The position numbers were made by a program, and so were the translations under genes. 64,000 nt of DNA. Origin: Hyphomicrobiales bacterium. GTDB lineage: Bacteria; Pseudomonadota; Alphaproteobacteria; Parvibaculales; Parvibaculaceae. The stretch spans positions 1 to 64,000 of the forward strand of contig WGND01000008.1 in NCBI GenBank assembly GCA_016124805.1, written 5' to 3'. The notes below the pieces were generated by a model, which ran no database searches, had not been told where the DNA came from, and was given only the letters and a program-made list of their open reading frames with translations. How positions within the stretch are numbered: the first letter of the stretch is position 1; each line of letters begins with the position of its first letter. Below, one piece after another: positions 38,428 to 47,767 of this stretch.

Positions 38428-40155
38428 TCAGGAAATGAGCCGTTCCAGCACCTCAAGGCGGCGGGAAAGCGAAAATATATGCCCCTCATCAGGGACAATG
38501 CGAAATTCAGAGAGTGGCAGATTGCTGAAGCGCCGCTGGACATCGGCCACCGAGACAAAGCCATCATCGCGACCGTGCCAGACCACGAGATCGGCTGACA
38601 CGCCCTCAAGATCGATGGGCATATCATTATGCAGCAGCTCGGCCTCACGTGTGACACCGTCATGGGTTGTTTCCAGTGCTTCAAGCGCCTGAGCCACCAT
38701 GAAGTCGAGCATGGCGGGATCCTGCCGCAGCATGTCATGGTCGGGCGGCGAGCGCTCATGACTGCGCAACAGCATGTCGTGAACAAAGCGACGGGAAAGC
38801 TTTGCCTGCAATAGCGCAAGCACTGCTTCGGCATACCAGGGCGCGCGCATCATGGCAGCATAGAAGCGCCCCAGCAGATCCTTTCGCGCCCTGTCCTTAT
38901 CGGCTGCAAAGCGTGCGGCCCAAAGCATCAGGCGCGGTACACGTATGCCGAGCTGCCGCGCCGCTTCGAGTGCGAAAGGCGCCCCTGACGAACGACCCGT
39001 GACATAGATTTTTTCAAAACCGAGATGATCGACAAGCGCCACAAGGTCGCGCCCGACACTCTCGAAGCTCATATTGTCATCAGGCGTCGACCACCCTGTG
39101 CCCGGTCGCTCAGGCACCACAAGGTGGATACCCAGCCGACGGGCGGCATCTGCCTCCTCTGCGCGAACGCAACTATTGGAGAGCACCGCATGCAGAAACA
39201 ACACCGGCGTGCCGCCATATCTGCCAAATTCGCGATAGGCCAGATGACGCCCATCTGCCAAGACGATGAATTTGCGTTCGCCTGTCGCGCCGTCTCCTGG
39301 CGTTGTCATGGCGCCCTTCACATCAGGCTTTGCGCCATCGCCAGACTGAACAAAAGCTGCAAGCTGACCCAGCTCCGCCAGATGCCGAACCATTTCACTC
39401 TGCCGGTTGACGCCAAGCTTGGTAAAAATGGCTCGCAGTTGATTACGGGCGGTGTTCACCGCGATGCCCAGGCGATTTGCCGCTTCATTGACAGAGACAC
39501 CATCCTTTAGAAGGGATGCCAAACGCAATTCAGCCGGAGTCAGCCCCAGACTTTCACGCAACACATGGTCATGGCGAACAAGGGCTGTGCGGTCCGGCAT
39601 GATGAAGGCGCTGGCGCCCTCCCACTGAGATGTCTTTGCATCCCGTCCAAGGAGGCGTGCGAGTTGCGCGCCCTCAACCAGAAAACCGGAGAGAGACTGC
39701 GTCGCCTCATCATCTTCACAATGCAACAAAATCGGCGTGGCACCAGCGCCCCCGCGAAGCGCCTGTCGCGCCTGACGGAAGCGGGAAAGGTTTTCCTCAT
39801 CAAGCATCGTAAGCCGTCGCCCGATTTCCAGTGGCGCGCAAAAAGGCGCCAGCATCTCAACGGCTTTAGGCGAGCTGGCCAAAAGCTTCTGGTCACGGTC
39901 CATGACGAGATAGGCCACAGGCGGTCCGTTCGGTGTCTCCGCCATGTCGACTGTGTTCAGCCGACGCGCAAGCCCTTCGGCGCGCTGGAAATGCTGCTTT
40001 ACGGCGACTTCGATATGCGGGTTCACTTCGTCCTGAATATGTGCGTCAAGCTCGGGAAAATTTTCGACAAGATCTTCCCAGCGATCCTTATCCGCTGCAC
40101 AGGCATAGATCGCGTCCAACGTGAGAGCTAAAACTTCAGCACTATTTTTCGACAT
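38428..40155 (-). CDS. LuxR-type transcription factor fused to an alpha/beta hydrolase
   Basis: 575 residues. An N-terminal PAS-like region (~75-190) is followed by a LuxR helix-turn-helix at ~203-258 (LGLTPAELRLASLLKDGVSV, NQLRAIFTKLGVNRQSEMVR). From ~296 to the end is an alpha/beta hydrolase with nucleophile Ser389 (GRSSG), an Asp candidate in WHGRDDGFV and a catalytic His in PDEGHIFS. An enzyme-like domain fused to a DNA-binding domain suggests that a hydrolysable ester or lactone is the signal, or that the hydrolase fold is a ligand pocket (inference). ATG 40155 begins MSKNSAEVLALTLDAIY; the upstream extension to 40257 is not conserved-looking. It lies upstream of, and in the same direction as, the transporter operon. 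Confidence 0.85.
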   Translation of the reverse strand: MSKNSAEVLALTLDAIYACAADKDRWEDLVENFPELDAHIQDEVNPHIEVAVKQHFQRAEGLARRLNTVDMAETPNGPPVAYLVMDRDQKLLASSPKAVEMLAPFCAPLEIGRRLTMLDEENLSRFRQARQALRGGAGATPILLHCEDDEATQSLSGFLVEGAQLARLLGRDAKTSQWEGASAFIMPDRTALVRHDHVLRESLGLTPAELRLASLLKDGVSVNEAANRLGIAVNTARNQLRAIFTKLGVNRQSEMVRHLAELGQLAAFVQSGDGAKPDVKGAMTTPGDGATGERKFIVLADGRHLAYREFGRYGGTPVLFLHAVLSNSCVRAEEADAARRLGIHLVVPERPGTGWSTPDDNMSFESVGRDLVALVDHLGFEKIYVTGRSSGAPFALEAARQLGIRVPRLMLWAARFAADKDRARKDLLGRFYAAMMRAPWYAEAVLALLQAKLSRRFVHDMLLRSHERSPPDHDMLRQDPAMLDFMVAQALEALETTHDGVTREAELLHNDMPIDLEGVSADLVVWHGRDDGFVSVADVQRRFSNLPLSEFRIVPDEGHIFSLSRRLEVLERLIS

Positions 40156-40293
40156 AAAGGCCCTACTACCCGCATACGCAACCGCGCGGATAGTATCTGG
40201 CGCAAGCAACGATGAGAAGACCGTCGCAAACACCCTGCCGAATTGTCTTCGCAGCACCGGAACATCAGGTCATACGCTGCGTCAGGTCAGAAA

Positions 40294-40328
40294 GCAGGCG
40301 AGGCCAAGGGGCCTTAAACCCCGCCTGC
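40294..40328 (-). terminator. Probable terminator of the Slam/FecR-protein operon
   Basis: Ten-base arms with one mismatch (GCAGGCGAGG at 40294-40303 and CCCCGCCTGC at 40319-40328), about 60 bases past the stop of the exported protein. On the minus strand it is followed by TTTCTG, a weak T-run. Confidence 0.45.
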
Positions 40329-40387
40329 TCTCTGGGGGTCAACGCAATCCGCGGAGAAGATTGCGTATCAACATCGGGCTTTGCGCG

Positions 40388-43300
40388 TCAGGGGGTCTGA
40401 ACGAAGGCAGCCACACCCTGAACCGCATTGCCGACATTTGGCGATCCTGTATCCGAGATCGCATAGGCGATGCCAGCATGGCTTGCCCCGCTGCCTGTCA
40501 AAAACCCGCTGACATCAGCTTTGCAAGTTGATGCCGGGCAGGCAGGACCACCTGCATCAATCGTAATGGATGCCGGATGCCCGTAGGCCGAGCCGAAGAG
40601 GGACCCATAAAGCGCGATCTCACTTGTGCCGGGTGTTGACGCGCCACCCGTGGTCACAACGTCATAGGTGTGGCCGCCAATCGTCACGGCCAAATCAAGG
40701 CCGACGCGGCTGTCGGTCGAGTTCGCACCAAAGGCGACACCCATGCTTCCAGAGAAGGTCCCGGGTGCGACAGAACCATCGGCGATGGTGGGTGCCGTCG
40801 CACCGGCAAGCGTATATTGCGCCGTGCCACTGACAGGCACATTTGTTGCCCGTGTTCCGGCGATCACATGCACAGACTGATCTTCACCAAGTGTGGGTGT
40901 CGGATTGCCGTATGACGTGCCGCCCATCGCGCCATCGGTCCAGCGCGACCAGGTGAGCTGACCCGACGTGCCCTGGTCGCTGATCGTTGTCTCACCAGCC
41001 TGGAAATCATTGAAGCTTCCGGGCGAGGTGAAGGCTTCAATACCGCCAGCCGGGTCTGTGTAAGTGATGACCCCATCACTGGAATAGGCTTGTCGGCCAA
41101 AGCCATTGGTGATCACCAGTGACCCGGGGCCAATACCAATAGCCGCCATGCCGATGTCCTGACGCAGAAGCACGTCATTGCCGACAACCTGGAACATGGC
41201 ACTGCCCATGATCTTGTCACCACTATTCTGGGAGATCGTATAATTGATCCCTAGGTCGCGACCGCTGGGGCCAGCCAGCAAGGCAGAACGGATATTCACC
41301 TGACAGGTCTCGCTGACGCAGACCGAACTGCCGGTCGGCGAGGTGATGTCGTAGAAGGCGATGGTGCCATTAATGGGGCTTTGTGAAGGATCCACAATGC
41401 CACCCGGTGTCGAGATGTCATAAACAACAACACCGGATGTTTCGGTCATTGTGACGTCGGCATCAATGCCGATCTTGTAGCCACTGCTACCACCTGCCCC
41501 GAAAAGAACTGCGGCAGAACCCGAGAATGAACCCGGCGCAAAAGCACCTGATGAATTGATCGGTTGCGTTGCACCGAAGAGTGAATAGGTCGCCGTGCCT
41601 GTTGTCGGGAGGTAACTGTTATTGATGCGGTCCGCCACAAGATATGGCATGCCCTCCCAACCACTGGTGGTAAAATAGGTTTCATCATTCTTCAGAATGG
41701 GGCCGCCATTCCAGCGGCCGATCTGCATATAGGCCGTGCCCGCCAGATCAGCAATCACGCCATCATTGAGAGCATAGGTGCCTGCGCCGTTGCTTGTTCC
41801 TCGGAAGCCAATGAAGGCACCCTCCCCGTCCACGACCAGATCATGCGTAATTGTCGCTTCACTCTGGTAGGAGAGAATGGGTGCGAAAAGCGCATTGCCA
41901 AAATAGGTACCGCTTGCAGGAATGCGGAAAGCCGCACTCAGCGTGCCGGACTCAACCGGGTCTGCGCCACCGCTGCCGCCACTGCCCCCGCCGGCGTCAT
42001 AGGATCCCTTTGTGAAAGCCGCCGCGCCGGAGAGCCGAACAGAGCGGTAATACTCATCCACCGGCGCCCCGAAATCGAGAATCTGATAGGCGATGCCAAT
42101 GGAGGAAGCCGCATCACCACCAATCACGCCATCCACGATGGCGAAACAGTTTGAGGTTGGGCAAGCAATGCCGCCCTGTGACACAGAAATATTGCTGATC
42201 GTGAAGATGCCGTCATCCAGATTATTGACACTTGCAATCGCCGACGGGTTTGCCGAGCCACCGGCGGTCAGAATGTTGTAGGTCCGGTCACCCGGCATGG
42301 TGACGGTGAAGTCGACACCTGTCTTGAATGTCGGCCCGAAGGTGATGCCGAGTGTGCCCGCAAATGTGCCAGGTGCCGTCTGTCCTTTGTCGAAGGTCGG
42401 ACTCGTGGCAGCGGCCAGCGTATATTGCGCCGTGCCACCGGTGGGGATATTGGTCCCGACTTGGCCATAAGCCAGATGAAAGCCCTGATAGGATGTGCGT
42501 CCAAGACCGGAAATGGTGTCACCATTATAGTCGTTGAAATAATTGCCGTTGGTCTCACCGCCAGCCCAGCGCTCGATGAAAACCTCGCCATTGGCATTGC
42601 CGCGCTCAAGGCTGTCATTGGAGTTGCGCTCCAGGTCTTCGCTTGACCCATCACCAACTTTATAGCGGTTGAGCTCGCCATTGCTGCCAACGGTAACGGT
42701 GACGTCGGTGCGTTGGTCGATACCGATGCTGTCTGCAGCATAAACGATGGAATAGCCGCTGCTCTCCTCGCCCGTTACCGGCACCACAACGCCCGTCACC
42801 GGAGGCGTGCCGCCATAGCCACCGCTGCCGCTGCTGCCACCACCCGTCGCCTCATTGGCGATATCCGGATTGCCATCCGTGCCGCGATCATCTGCGGGTG
42901 AATAGTCGGTGTCATCATTTGAGGCATATTGGGGTGCTGTTGCAGGCGGCGGGGTAAAGGTGCCCGAGACACCATCGGCTGTCGCCACATAGCCTTCACC
43001 TTTTGCGAATATGCGTGTCTCGCCGCCCGCTACAACCGTGGCTTCGCCCGCATTGACGCGCCCATCGAGCCCGCCATCAGCTGACGCAAAGGCTGAGAAG
43101 GCACCGCCGGTTGTGGTGATGCTCGTATTCCCGCGCTTCACCGTTATCGGCGTGCCTTTGCTGTCGATGCGGATGCCACCTGAGATCACTTCGATGGACA
43201 GGCTATCGCCTTCGCCTGTGATGCGGAAACTTGCACCCTTGGGCACGGTGATGGTGCTGCCGTCTGCAAGCTGGAGCTGCAGAAGCGGTCCCGTCACGGT

Positions 43301-43480
43301 GACTGTCGAGCCCTCAGAGAGGTTGCCGCTATCCCCGCTGCCGCCTTCAACCGTTATGCTGTCGCCGCCGAAAAGGACGGGCACCGCCAGGGCAGTGTTC
43401 ATGGCAAGTGGTGAAAGGCTCATCGCGGCGAGCGCAAATGCGAAACGCATGGAGGCGCTTGTTTTTTTGGTCATGATCAT
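40388..43480 (-). CDS. Exported FecR-domain protein with three TbpB-like repeats; predicted Slam substrate
   Basis: 1030 residues. The signal peptide ends at ~32 (MNTALA), with no lipobox, so the product is probably soluble or surface-released. Residues ~38-175 are FecR-like beta strands (LADGSTITVPKGASFRI, GGEKRIF-type GGETRIFAKGEGYV). After a Gly/Ser/Asp linker come three repeats at ~245-485, 515-765 and 785-1025. Each contains GTAQYTL-x-GAT followed by APGTFSG-x-x-GVxFG, then a C-x4-C pair (440/445, 721/726, 981/986), then GIxYxI. These resemble the beta-barrel lobes of TbpB-like surface proteins. The Slam-type gene lies 16 bases upstream in the same operon. ATG 43474 is an alternative start with better spacing to the GAGGAT ribosome site. 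Confidence 0.82.
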   Translation of the reverse strand: MIMTKKTSASMRFAFALAAMSLSPLAMNTALAVPVLFGGDSITVEGGSGDSGNLSEGSTVTVTGPLLQLQLADGSTITVPKGASFRITGEGDSLSIEVISGGIRIDSKGTPITVKRGNTSITTTGGAFSAFASADGGLDGRVNAGEATVVAGGETRIFAKGEGYVATADGVSGTFTPPPATAPQYASNDDTDYSPADDRGTDGNPDIANEATGGGSSGSGGYGGTPPVTGVVVPVTGEESSGYSIVYAADSIGIDQRTDVTVTVGSNGELNRYKVGDGSSEDLERNSNDSLERGNANGEVFIERWAGGETNGNYFNDYNGDTISGLGRTSYQGFHLAYGQVGTNIPTGGTAQYTLAAATSPTFDKGQTAPGTFAGTLGITFGPTFKTGVDFTVTMPGDRTYNILTAGGSANPSAIASVNNLDDGIFTISNISVSQGGIACPTSNCFAIVDGVIGGDAASSIGIAYQILDFGAPVDEYYRSVRLSGAAAFTKGSYDAGGGSGGSGGADPVESGTLSAAFRIPASGTYFGNALFAPILSYQSEATITHDLVVDGEGAFIGFRGTSNGAGTYALNDGVIADLAGTAYMQIGRWNGGPILKNDETYFTTSGWEGMPYLVADRINNSYLPTTGTATYSLFGATQPINSSGAFAPGSFSGSAAVLFGAGGSSGYKIGIDADVTMTETSGVVVYDISTPGGIVDPSQSPINGTIAFYDITSPTGSSVCVSETCQVNIRSALLAGPSGRDLGINYTISQNSGDKIMGSAMFQVVGNDVLLRQDIGMAAIGIGPGSLVITNGFGRQAYSSDGVITYTDPAGGIEAFTSPGSFNDFQAGETTISDQGTSGQLTWSRWTDGAMGGTSYGNPTPTLGEDQSVHVIAGTRATNVPVSGTAQYTLAGATAPTIADGSVAPGTFSGSMGVAFGANSTDSRVGLDLAVTIGGHTYDVVTTGGASTPGTSEIALYGSLFGSAYGHPASITIDAGGPACPASTCKADVSGFLTGSGASHAGIAYAISDTGSPNVGNAVQGVAAFVQTP

Positions 43481-43496
43481 ATCCTCGCCGTCTGGT

Positions 43497-44840
43497 TCAA
43501 AAATCGATGCTCAACGCGACCGAACCGACAACGCGGTCATAGTCGTAGAGCACGATATTGCTGTCTGAATTTGTGTAGGAAAGCTGGGGCGCCACGGTCA
43601 GCCCCTTGCCGAGCGCATAGCGCATGCCGATGCCGACATCGGTACGCAGCGTGGCACGCTCTTTCAAAAAGAGCGGTTCAGGCTTCTTGTAGTCATTATA
43701 TTCGACAGAGAGATTGGCGAAGGCGCTCAGGCGATTGCTGAGCTTGGCTTCACCACCAAGACGCGCGCCAACCAGATTGTAGGACAGATTGCCGCTGGCG
43801 CTATGCGTTGCTTCTTCCAGACCCACATAGACACCCGAATAGACATAGGGTGAGAAACGCGTATTGAGCGGCATGCCGACCGTGGCACCAAGTGTCACGC
43901 GATCCGTATTCTGGAGGCTGGCACCCGGATAAGTCTGATGTGCATATTGCAGATAAACGCCATAATCCGTCTGGGCCTTTGTCGAATAGGCCCATTGCCC
44001 CAAGGCACCGACCGTGTAGCGATAAGGCTGGCCATGAATCCAGTAAGCCTGTGCCTGTGCCGAAACAGTGAAGGTGCCCCAATCCGGCGTTGTCTGGGCG
44101 ATACCAAGGTTGAGGCCTGCAATCGTCTGATTGAACTGGTCTTCACTTTCATTGCCGCGATAGCTCGCCGAAATGTCGGCGATCAGACGCCGGTCAATCG
44201 ACAGGCCATGCGACACCGACACGCGCCCCGCCACCTGACCAAAGACATCTTCCTGCGACGTCGCGCTGCCATTCAGCGTGGCATAGCCGAGGCCTGCAAA
44301 AGCCGGAATCAGGATGCGGCTGTCGCTGGTGGAGTTGTTGACGTTGCTGTCATAGCCGGCGGTCACGGTGACATTTGATTTGATCTGCGTGCCGCCGCCG
44401 CTGAGGCCTGTATCAAGGGCCGCAACATAGCGGTTGAGCGCTTCGCTGACGATGGGCGGCAGACCGTCGGTTGCCCGAACCGTGGCAAGCTCGCGACGCG
44501 CGGCTTCCGGTTCATTCAGTGCGATATAGGCGCGGCCCAGTTCCGCACGCGCCTGCAGGTGATCGGGTTTAACAGCCAGCACACGCTCAAAGGCGGCAAC
44601 AGCCTCAGTCGGCCGACCACTGTCAATTGCCGCCAGACCCAGCGCATAGTCAAAATCAGGGTCGCCAGCGCGGGCGCGCTCTTCCGGCTTCAACATGCCA
44701 TAGGCGCCGGCAGCGTCATTATTGTTGAGCATCCGCATGGCATCGCTCAACGAATCCGCTCGCGCCGCGCCATCCGACAGGGCAAGCCCGCCAGTCACTG
44801 CCATTAATCCCAGACTTAGACCTAGTAATACGCGTCTCAT
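43497..44840 (-). CDS. Slam-like outer-membrane protein (TPR domain plus DUF560-type barrel)
   Basis: 447 residues. A signal peptide ends at SDGAARA. Residues ~30-150 are TPR repeats (DYALGLAAIDSGRPTEAVAAFERVLAVKPDHLQARAELGRAYIAL). From ~160 to the terminal Phe (SVALSIDF) is a beta-barrel of the DUF560/surface lipoprotein assembly modulator type. TPR plus 14-strand barrel is the defining layout of Slam (type XI) exporters, which move TbpB-like proteins across the outer membrane. The next gene encodes a protein with three TbpB-like repeats, which supports the assignment. ATG 44840 begins a proper signal peptide (MRRVLLGLSLGLMAV); a GTG at 44900 adds 20 residues before it and is less likely. 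Confidence 0.83.
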   Translation of the reverse strand: MRRVLLGLSLGLMAVTGGLALSDGAARADSLSDAMRMLNNNDAAGAYGMLKPEERARAGDPDFDYALGLAAIDSGRPTEAVAAFERVLAVKPDHLQARAELGRAYIALNEPEAARRELATVRATDGLPPIVSEALNRYVAALDTGLSGGGTQIKSNVTVTAGYDSNVNNSTSDSRILIPAFAGLGYATLNGSATSQEDVFGQVAGRVSVSHGLSIDRRLIADISASYRGNESEDQFNQTIAGLNLGIAQTTPDWGTFTVSAQAQAYWIHGQPYRYTVGALGQWAYSTKAQTDYGVYLQYAHQTYPGASLQNTDRVTLGATVGMPLNTRFSPYVYSGVYVGLEEATHSASGNLSYNLVGARLGGEAKLSNRLSAFANLSVEYNDYKKPEPLFLKERATLRTDVGIGMRYALGKGLTVAPQLSYTNSDSNIVLYDYDRVVGSVALSIDF

Positions 44841-45131
44841 CTGCCCACTTTGCCCCTTTATCAAATTTACAAACCCGCCCGCGCCCAAAGAGGGCGACAC
44901 GCGGGGACATTTCTCTCGATTCGGACATTAGGGAGATGGCGTAAGGCGGGCATGACGCATTTGGACTATGCGGGCAGAATTGACGGCGATATCGCCCAGA
45001 AATTATGCGGGCCCCTGTTGGACGTTACGGCAGGCGCGCCGATTGCATGCCGACAGCGTAAAGCGCGCATGATATGAAGAGGAAAAAGGGCGCGCCGGAA
45101 TGACCGCCTGCAAAACAGGAGGCACCTCAGC

Positions 45132-46298
45132 ATGTCCCAAGCCGTTTCCAGCGAAGCCCGCGCCATTGGTGACCGCGTCGAAACCTTTGTCCGCCATGTC
45201 ATTGTGCCCTATGAGCGCGATCCGCGCTGCGGCTCTCATGGGCCATCTGACGAACTGGTCGCCGAGATGCGCGCAAAGGCGCGAAAGGAACGCCTGATGA
45301 CACCGCATATCCGCGAGGATGGTGGTCATTTCAATCAGCTTGAAACTGCCTATATCCTGAAAAAATCAGGCCTCTCTCCGCTTGGCCCCGTTGCCTGCAA
45401 CACCATGGCGCCGGATGAAGGCAATATGTTTCTGATCGGCAAGGCAGGCAGCGCGGAACAAAAGGAGCGTTTCCTGAAGCCGCTTGTCAGCGGCGAGGCC
45501 CGCTCAGCTTTTTTCATGACGGAGCCCGCCGGTGAAGGCGGAGCCGGATCGGACCCCTCCATGATGAAGACCGAGGCGGTGCTTGACGGCAATCATTGGG
45601 TTATCAAGGGCCGCAAGACCTATATTACCGGGGCCATGGGCGCCAAGGTCGGGATTATCATGGCCAATTCCGCCCAGGGCGCCTGCATGTTTCTGGTCGA
45701 TCTGCCGGACCCGGCGATCAGAATTGACCGCGTCCTCGAAACCATCGACAGCTCCATGCCCGGCGGCCATTCGGAAGTTACCATCGACAATCTGCGTGTC
45801 TCTGCCGACCAGATGCTTGGCAAGCCCGGCGAAGGCTTTCGCTTTGCCCAGATACGTCTGGCGCCGGCGCGTCTTTCCCACTGCATGCGCTGGTATGGTG
45901 TTGGCCTTCGCGCGCAGGAAATTGCGACAGACTATGCCTGTCATCGGGAGGCCTTCGGCAAACTGTTGATCGATCATGAAGGTGTCGGCTTCATGCTGGC
46001 CGAAAACCAGATCGACCTGAAGCAGGCTGAACTGATGATCGACTGGTGCGCCAGCGCATTGGATGCAGGCGGCGACGGTAATGTCGAAAGCTCAATGACA
46101 AAGGTTGCCGTCTCCGAAGCGCTTTTCCGGGTGGCGGATCGCTGCGTGCAGGTGATGGGCGGACAGGGTGTGACACAGGACACGATTGTCGAACAGTTTT
46201 TCCGGGAAATCCGGGCCTTCCGCATTTATGACGGTCCGACCGAAGTCCATAAATGGTCACTGGCCAAGAAAATCAAGAAGGCGACCCTCTCGGCATAA
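45132..46298 (+). CDS. Acyl-CoA dehydrogenase (ACAD10/11-like)
   Basis: 388 residues, FAD flavoprotein. FFMTEPAGEGGAGSDPSMMKTE and WVIKGRKTYITGAMGAKVGI form the FAD/substrate binding beta domain, and VQVMGGQGVTQDT and RIYDGPTEVHKWSLAKKI form the C-terminal helical domain. The Asp in the DGPTEVH motif occupies the catalytic-base position typical of the ACAD10/11 branch. It oxidises an acyl-CoA to 2-enoyl-CoA, passing electrons to ETF. Strong AGGAGG before the start. It runs divergently from the Slam-like gene and convergently with a second acyl-CoA dehydrogenase. Confidence 0.92.
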   Translation: MSQAVSSEARAIGDRVETFVRHVIVPYERDPRCGSHGPSDELVAEMRAKARKERLMTPHIREDGGHFNQLETAYILKKSGLSPLGPVACNTMAPDEGNMFLIGKAGSAEQKERFLKPLVSGEARSAFFMTEPAGEGGAGSDPSMMKTEAVLDGNHWVIKGRKTYITGAMGAKVGIIMANSAQGACMFLVDLPDPAIRIDRVLETIDSSMPGGHSEVTIDNLRVSADQMLGKPGEGFRFAQIRLAPARLSHCMRWYGVGLRAQEIATDYACHREAFGKLLIDHEGVGFMLAENQIDLKQAELMIDWCASALDAGGDGNVESSMTKVAVSEALFRVADRCVQVMGGQGVTQDTIVEQFFREIRAFRIYDGPTEVHKWSLAKKIKKATLSA

Positions 46299-46300
46299 AA

Positions 46301-46339
46301 ATGCCGCCGCATGAAGCCTCAAACGTCGCGCGGCGGCAT
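46301..46339. terminator. Bidirectional intrinsic terminator between two acyl-CoA dehydrogenase genes
   Basis: Perfect 10-bp stem ATGCCGCCGC / GCGGCGGCAT with a 19-base loop. On the plus strand it is followed by ATGATTTTAAT, on the minus strand by TTTTATGCC. It sits in the 67-bp gap between convergent stops. Confidence 0.8.
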
Positions 46340-46365
46340 ATGATTTTAATCTCTCGGGTTGAACC

Positions 46366-47613
46366 CTACCAGAGACCGGCTTTCTGCACTTCGGCGCGGC
46401 CTACCACCATGTGATGCACCTCGTCGGGACCATCGGCAAAGCGCAGATGGCGCATATCGGTATACATGTCGGCAAGTGGCGTCCATTGCGACACGCCCGC
46501 CGCGCCATGCATCTGAATTGCCTGGTCAATAATCAGACAGACCTTTTCAGGTACCATCGCCTTGACGGCGCTGACATAAACGCGCGCCTCCTTGTTGCCG
46601 AGCACATCCATTGCCTTGGCGGCCTGCAGCACGGCAAGCTTCATGGCATTGATTTCAATGCGGGCGCGGGAAATGATTTCAAGGTTCCCGCCAAGCTTGG
46701 CAATGGGTTTGCCGAACGCTTCACGCGTGGCGGCCCGCTTGACCATCAGTTCAAGCGCCTTTTCGGCTTTGCCGATAGACCGCATGCAGTGATGAATACG
46801 GCCAGGCCCGAGGCGGACCTGCGAGATTTCAAAACCACGGCCTTCGCCGAGCAGCATGTTTTCCTTGGGCACGCGGACATTGTTGAAACGGATATGCATA
46901 TGTCCCCATGGCGCATGGTCCTTGCCGAAGACCTGCATGCCTTCGAGGATTTCCACACCGGGCGTATCCTTGGGCACCAGAATCTGCGACTGCTGCTTGC
47001 TGGGCGGGGCATCGGGGCTCGTCTTGACCATAACGATCATGATCTTGCAGCGCGGGTCACCTGCACCCGAGATATAGAATTTCTCGCCATTGATGACCCA
47101 TTCGTCGCCATCAAGCACCGCGCTTGTGCGGATGTTCTTGGCATCAGAGCTTGGAATGTCCGGCTCGGTCATGGCATAGGCGGAGCGGATTTCGCCATTA
47201 AGAAGCGGCTCAAGCCATTTCTTTTTCTGGGCAGGTGTCCCGACGCGTTCGAGCACTTCCATATTGCCGGTGTCCGGTGCGCTGCAATTGAGCGATTCAG
47301 ACGCGAGAGGCGATTTGCCAAGCTCAACGGCGATATAGGCGTAATCAAGATTGGTCAGGCCAGAGCCCACCTCTGAATCAGGCAGGAAGAAATTCCAGAG
47401 GCCCGATTCCTTGGCCTTGTTCTTGGCACTTTCCAAAAGCTCCAACTGGCGCGGATGCCAGCTCCAGCGATCTTCCTTGCTGTCATTGAGACGGAAGAAT
47501 TCTTCTGTGATCGGTTCGACATTTTCCTTGATGTGCTTCTGCACCGCCGCCATCAGCGGCTTGGCCTCTTCCGACATGGCCAGTTGAAACAGATCTGAGT
47601 TCTGTTGTGACAT
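46366..47613 (-). CDS. Acyl-CoA dehydrogenase (ACAD10/11-like)
   Basis: 415 residues. It has YAMTEPDIPSSDAKNIRTSA, EWVINGEKFYISGAGDPRCK, RVPKENMLLGEGRGFEISQV, MHGAAGVSQWTPLAD and RFADGPDEVHHMVVGRAEVQ. The DGPDEVH motif carries the likely catalytic Asp of this branch. It is a distant paralogue of the 45132-46298 product (longer, with a 30-residue larger N-terminal region) and not a recent duplicate. GAGGA lies 7 bases upstream of the ATG. The CYP153-like gene lies upstream in the same direction, separated by 154 bases, so joint transcription is possible but not shown. Confidence 0.92.
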   Translation of the reverse strand: MSQQNSDLFQLAMSEEAKPLMAAVQKHIKENVEPITEEFFRLNDSKEDRWSWHPRQLELLESAKNKAKESGLWNFFLPDSEVGSGLTNLDYAYIAVELGKSPLASESLNCSAPDTGNMEVLERVGTPAQKKKWLEPLLNGEIRSAYAMTEPDIPSSDAKNIRTSAVLDGDEWVINGEKFYISGAGDPRCKIMIVMVKTSPDAPPSKQQSQILVPKDTPGVEILEGMQVFGKDHAPWGHMHIRFNNVRVPKENMLLGEGRGFEISQVRLGPGRIHHCMRSIGKAEKALELMVKRAATREAFGKPIAKLGGNLEIISRARIEINAMKLAVLQAAKAMDVLGNKEARVYVSAVKAMVPEKVCLIIDQAIQMHGAAGVSQWTPLADMYTDMRHLRFADGPDEVHHMVVGRAEVQKAGLW

Positions 47614-47767
47614 TGCGCGTCCTCTGTTTGTTTTTGATTATGGTTCCAATGTCCGCAGGGTAAGACGGACGCAGGGAAAATGCAGCCGTTCTTCACCGCA
47701 TAAGCGCAAATAAATGATGACGCCATGTCACGAATGAGAGCGCCATCACTCAATATGCAGGGATCGC

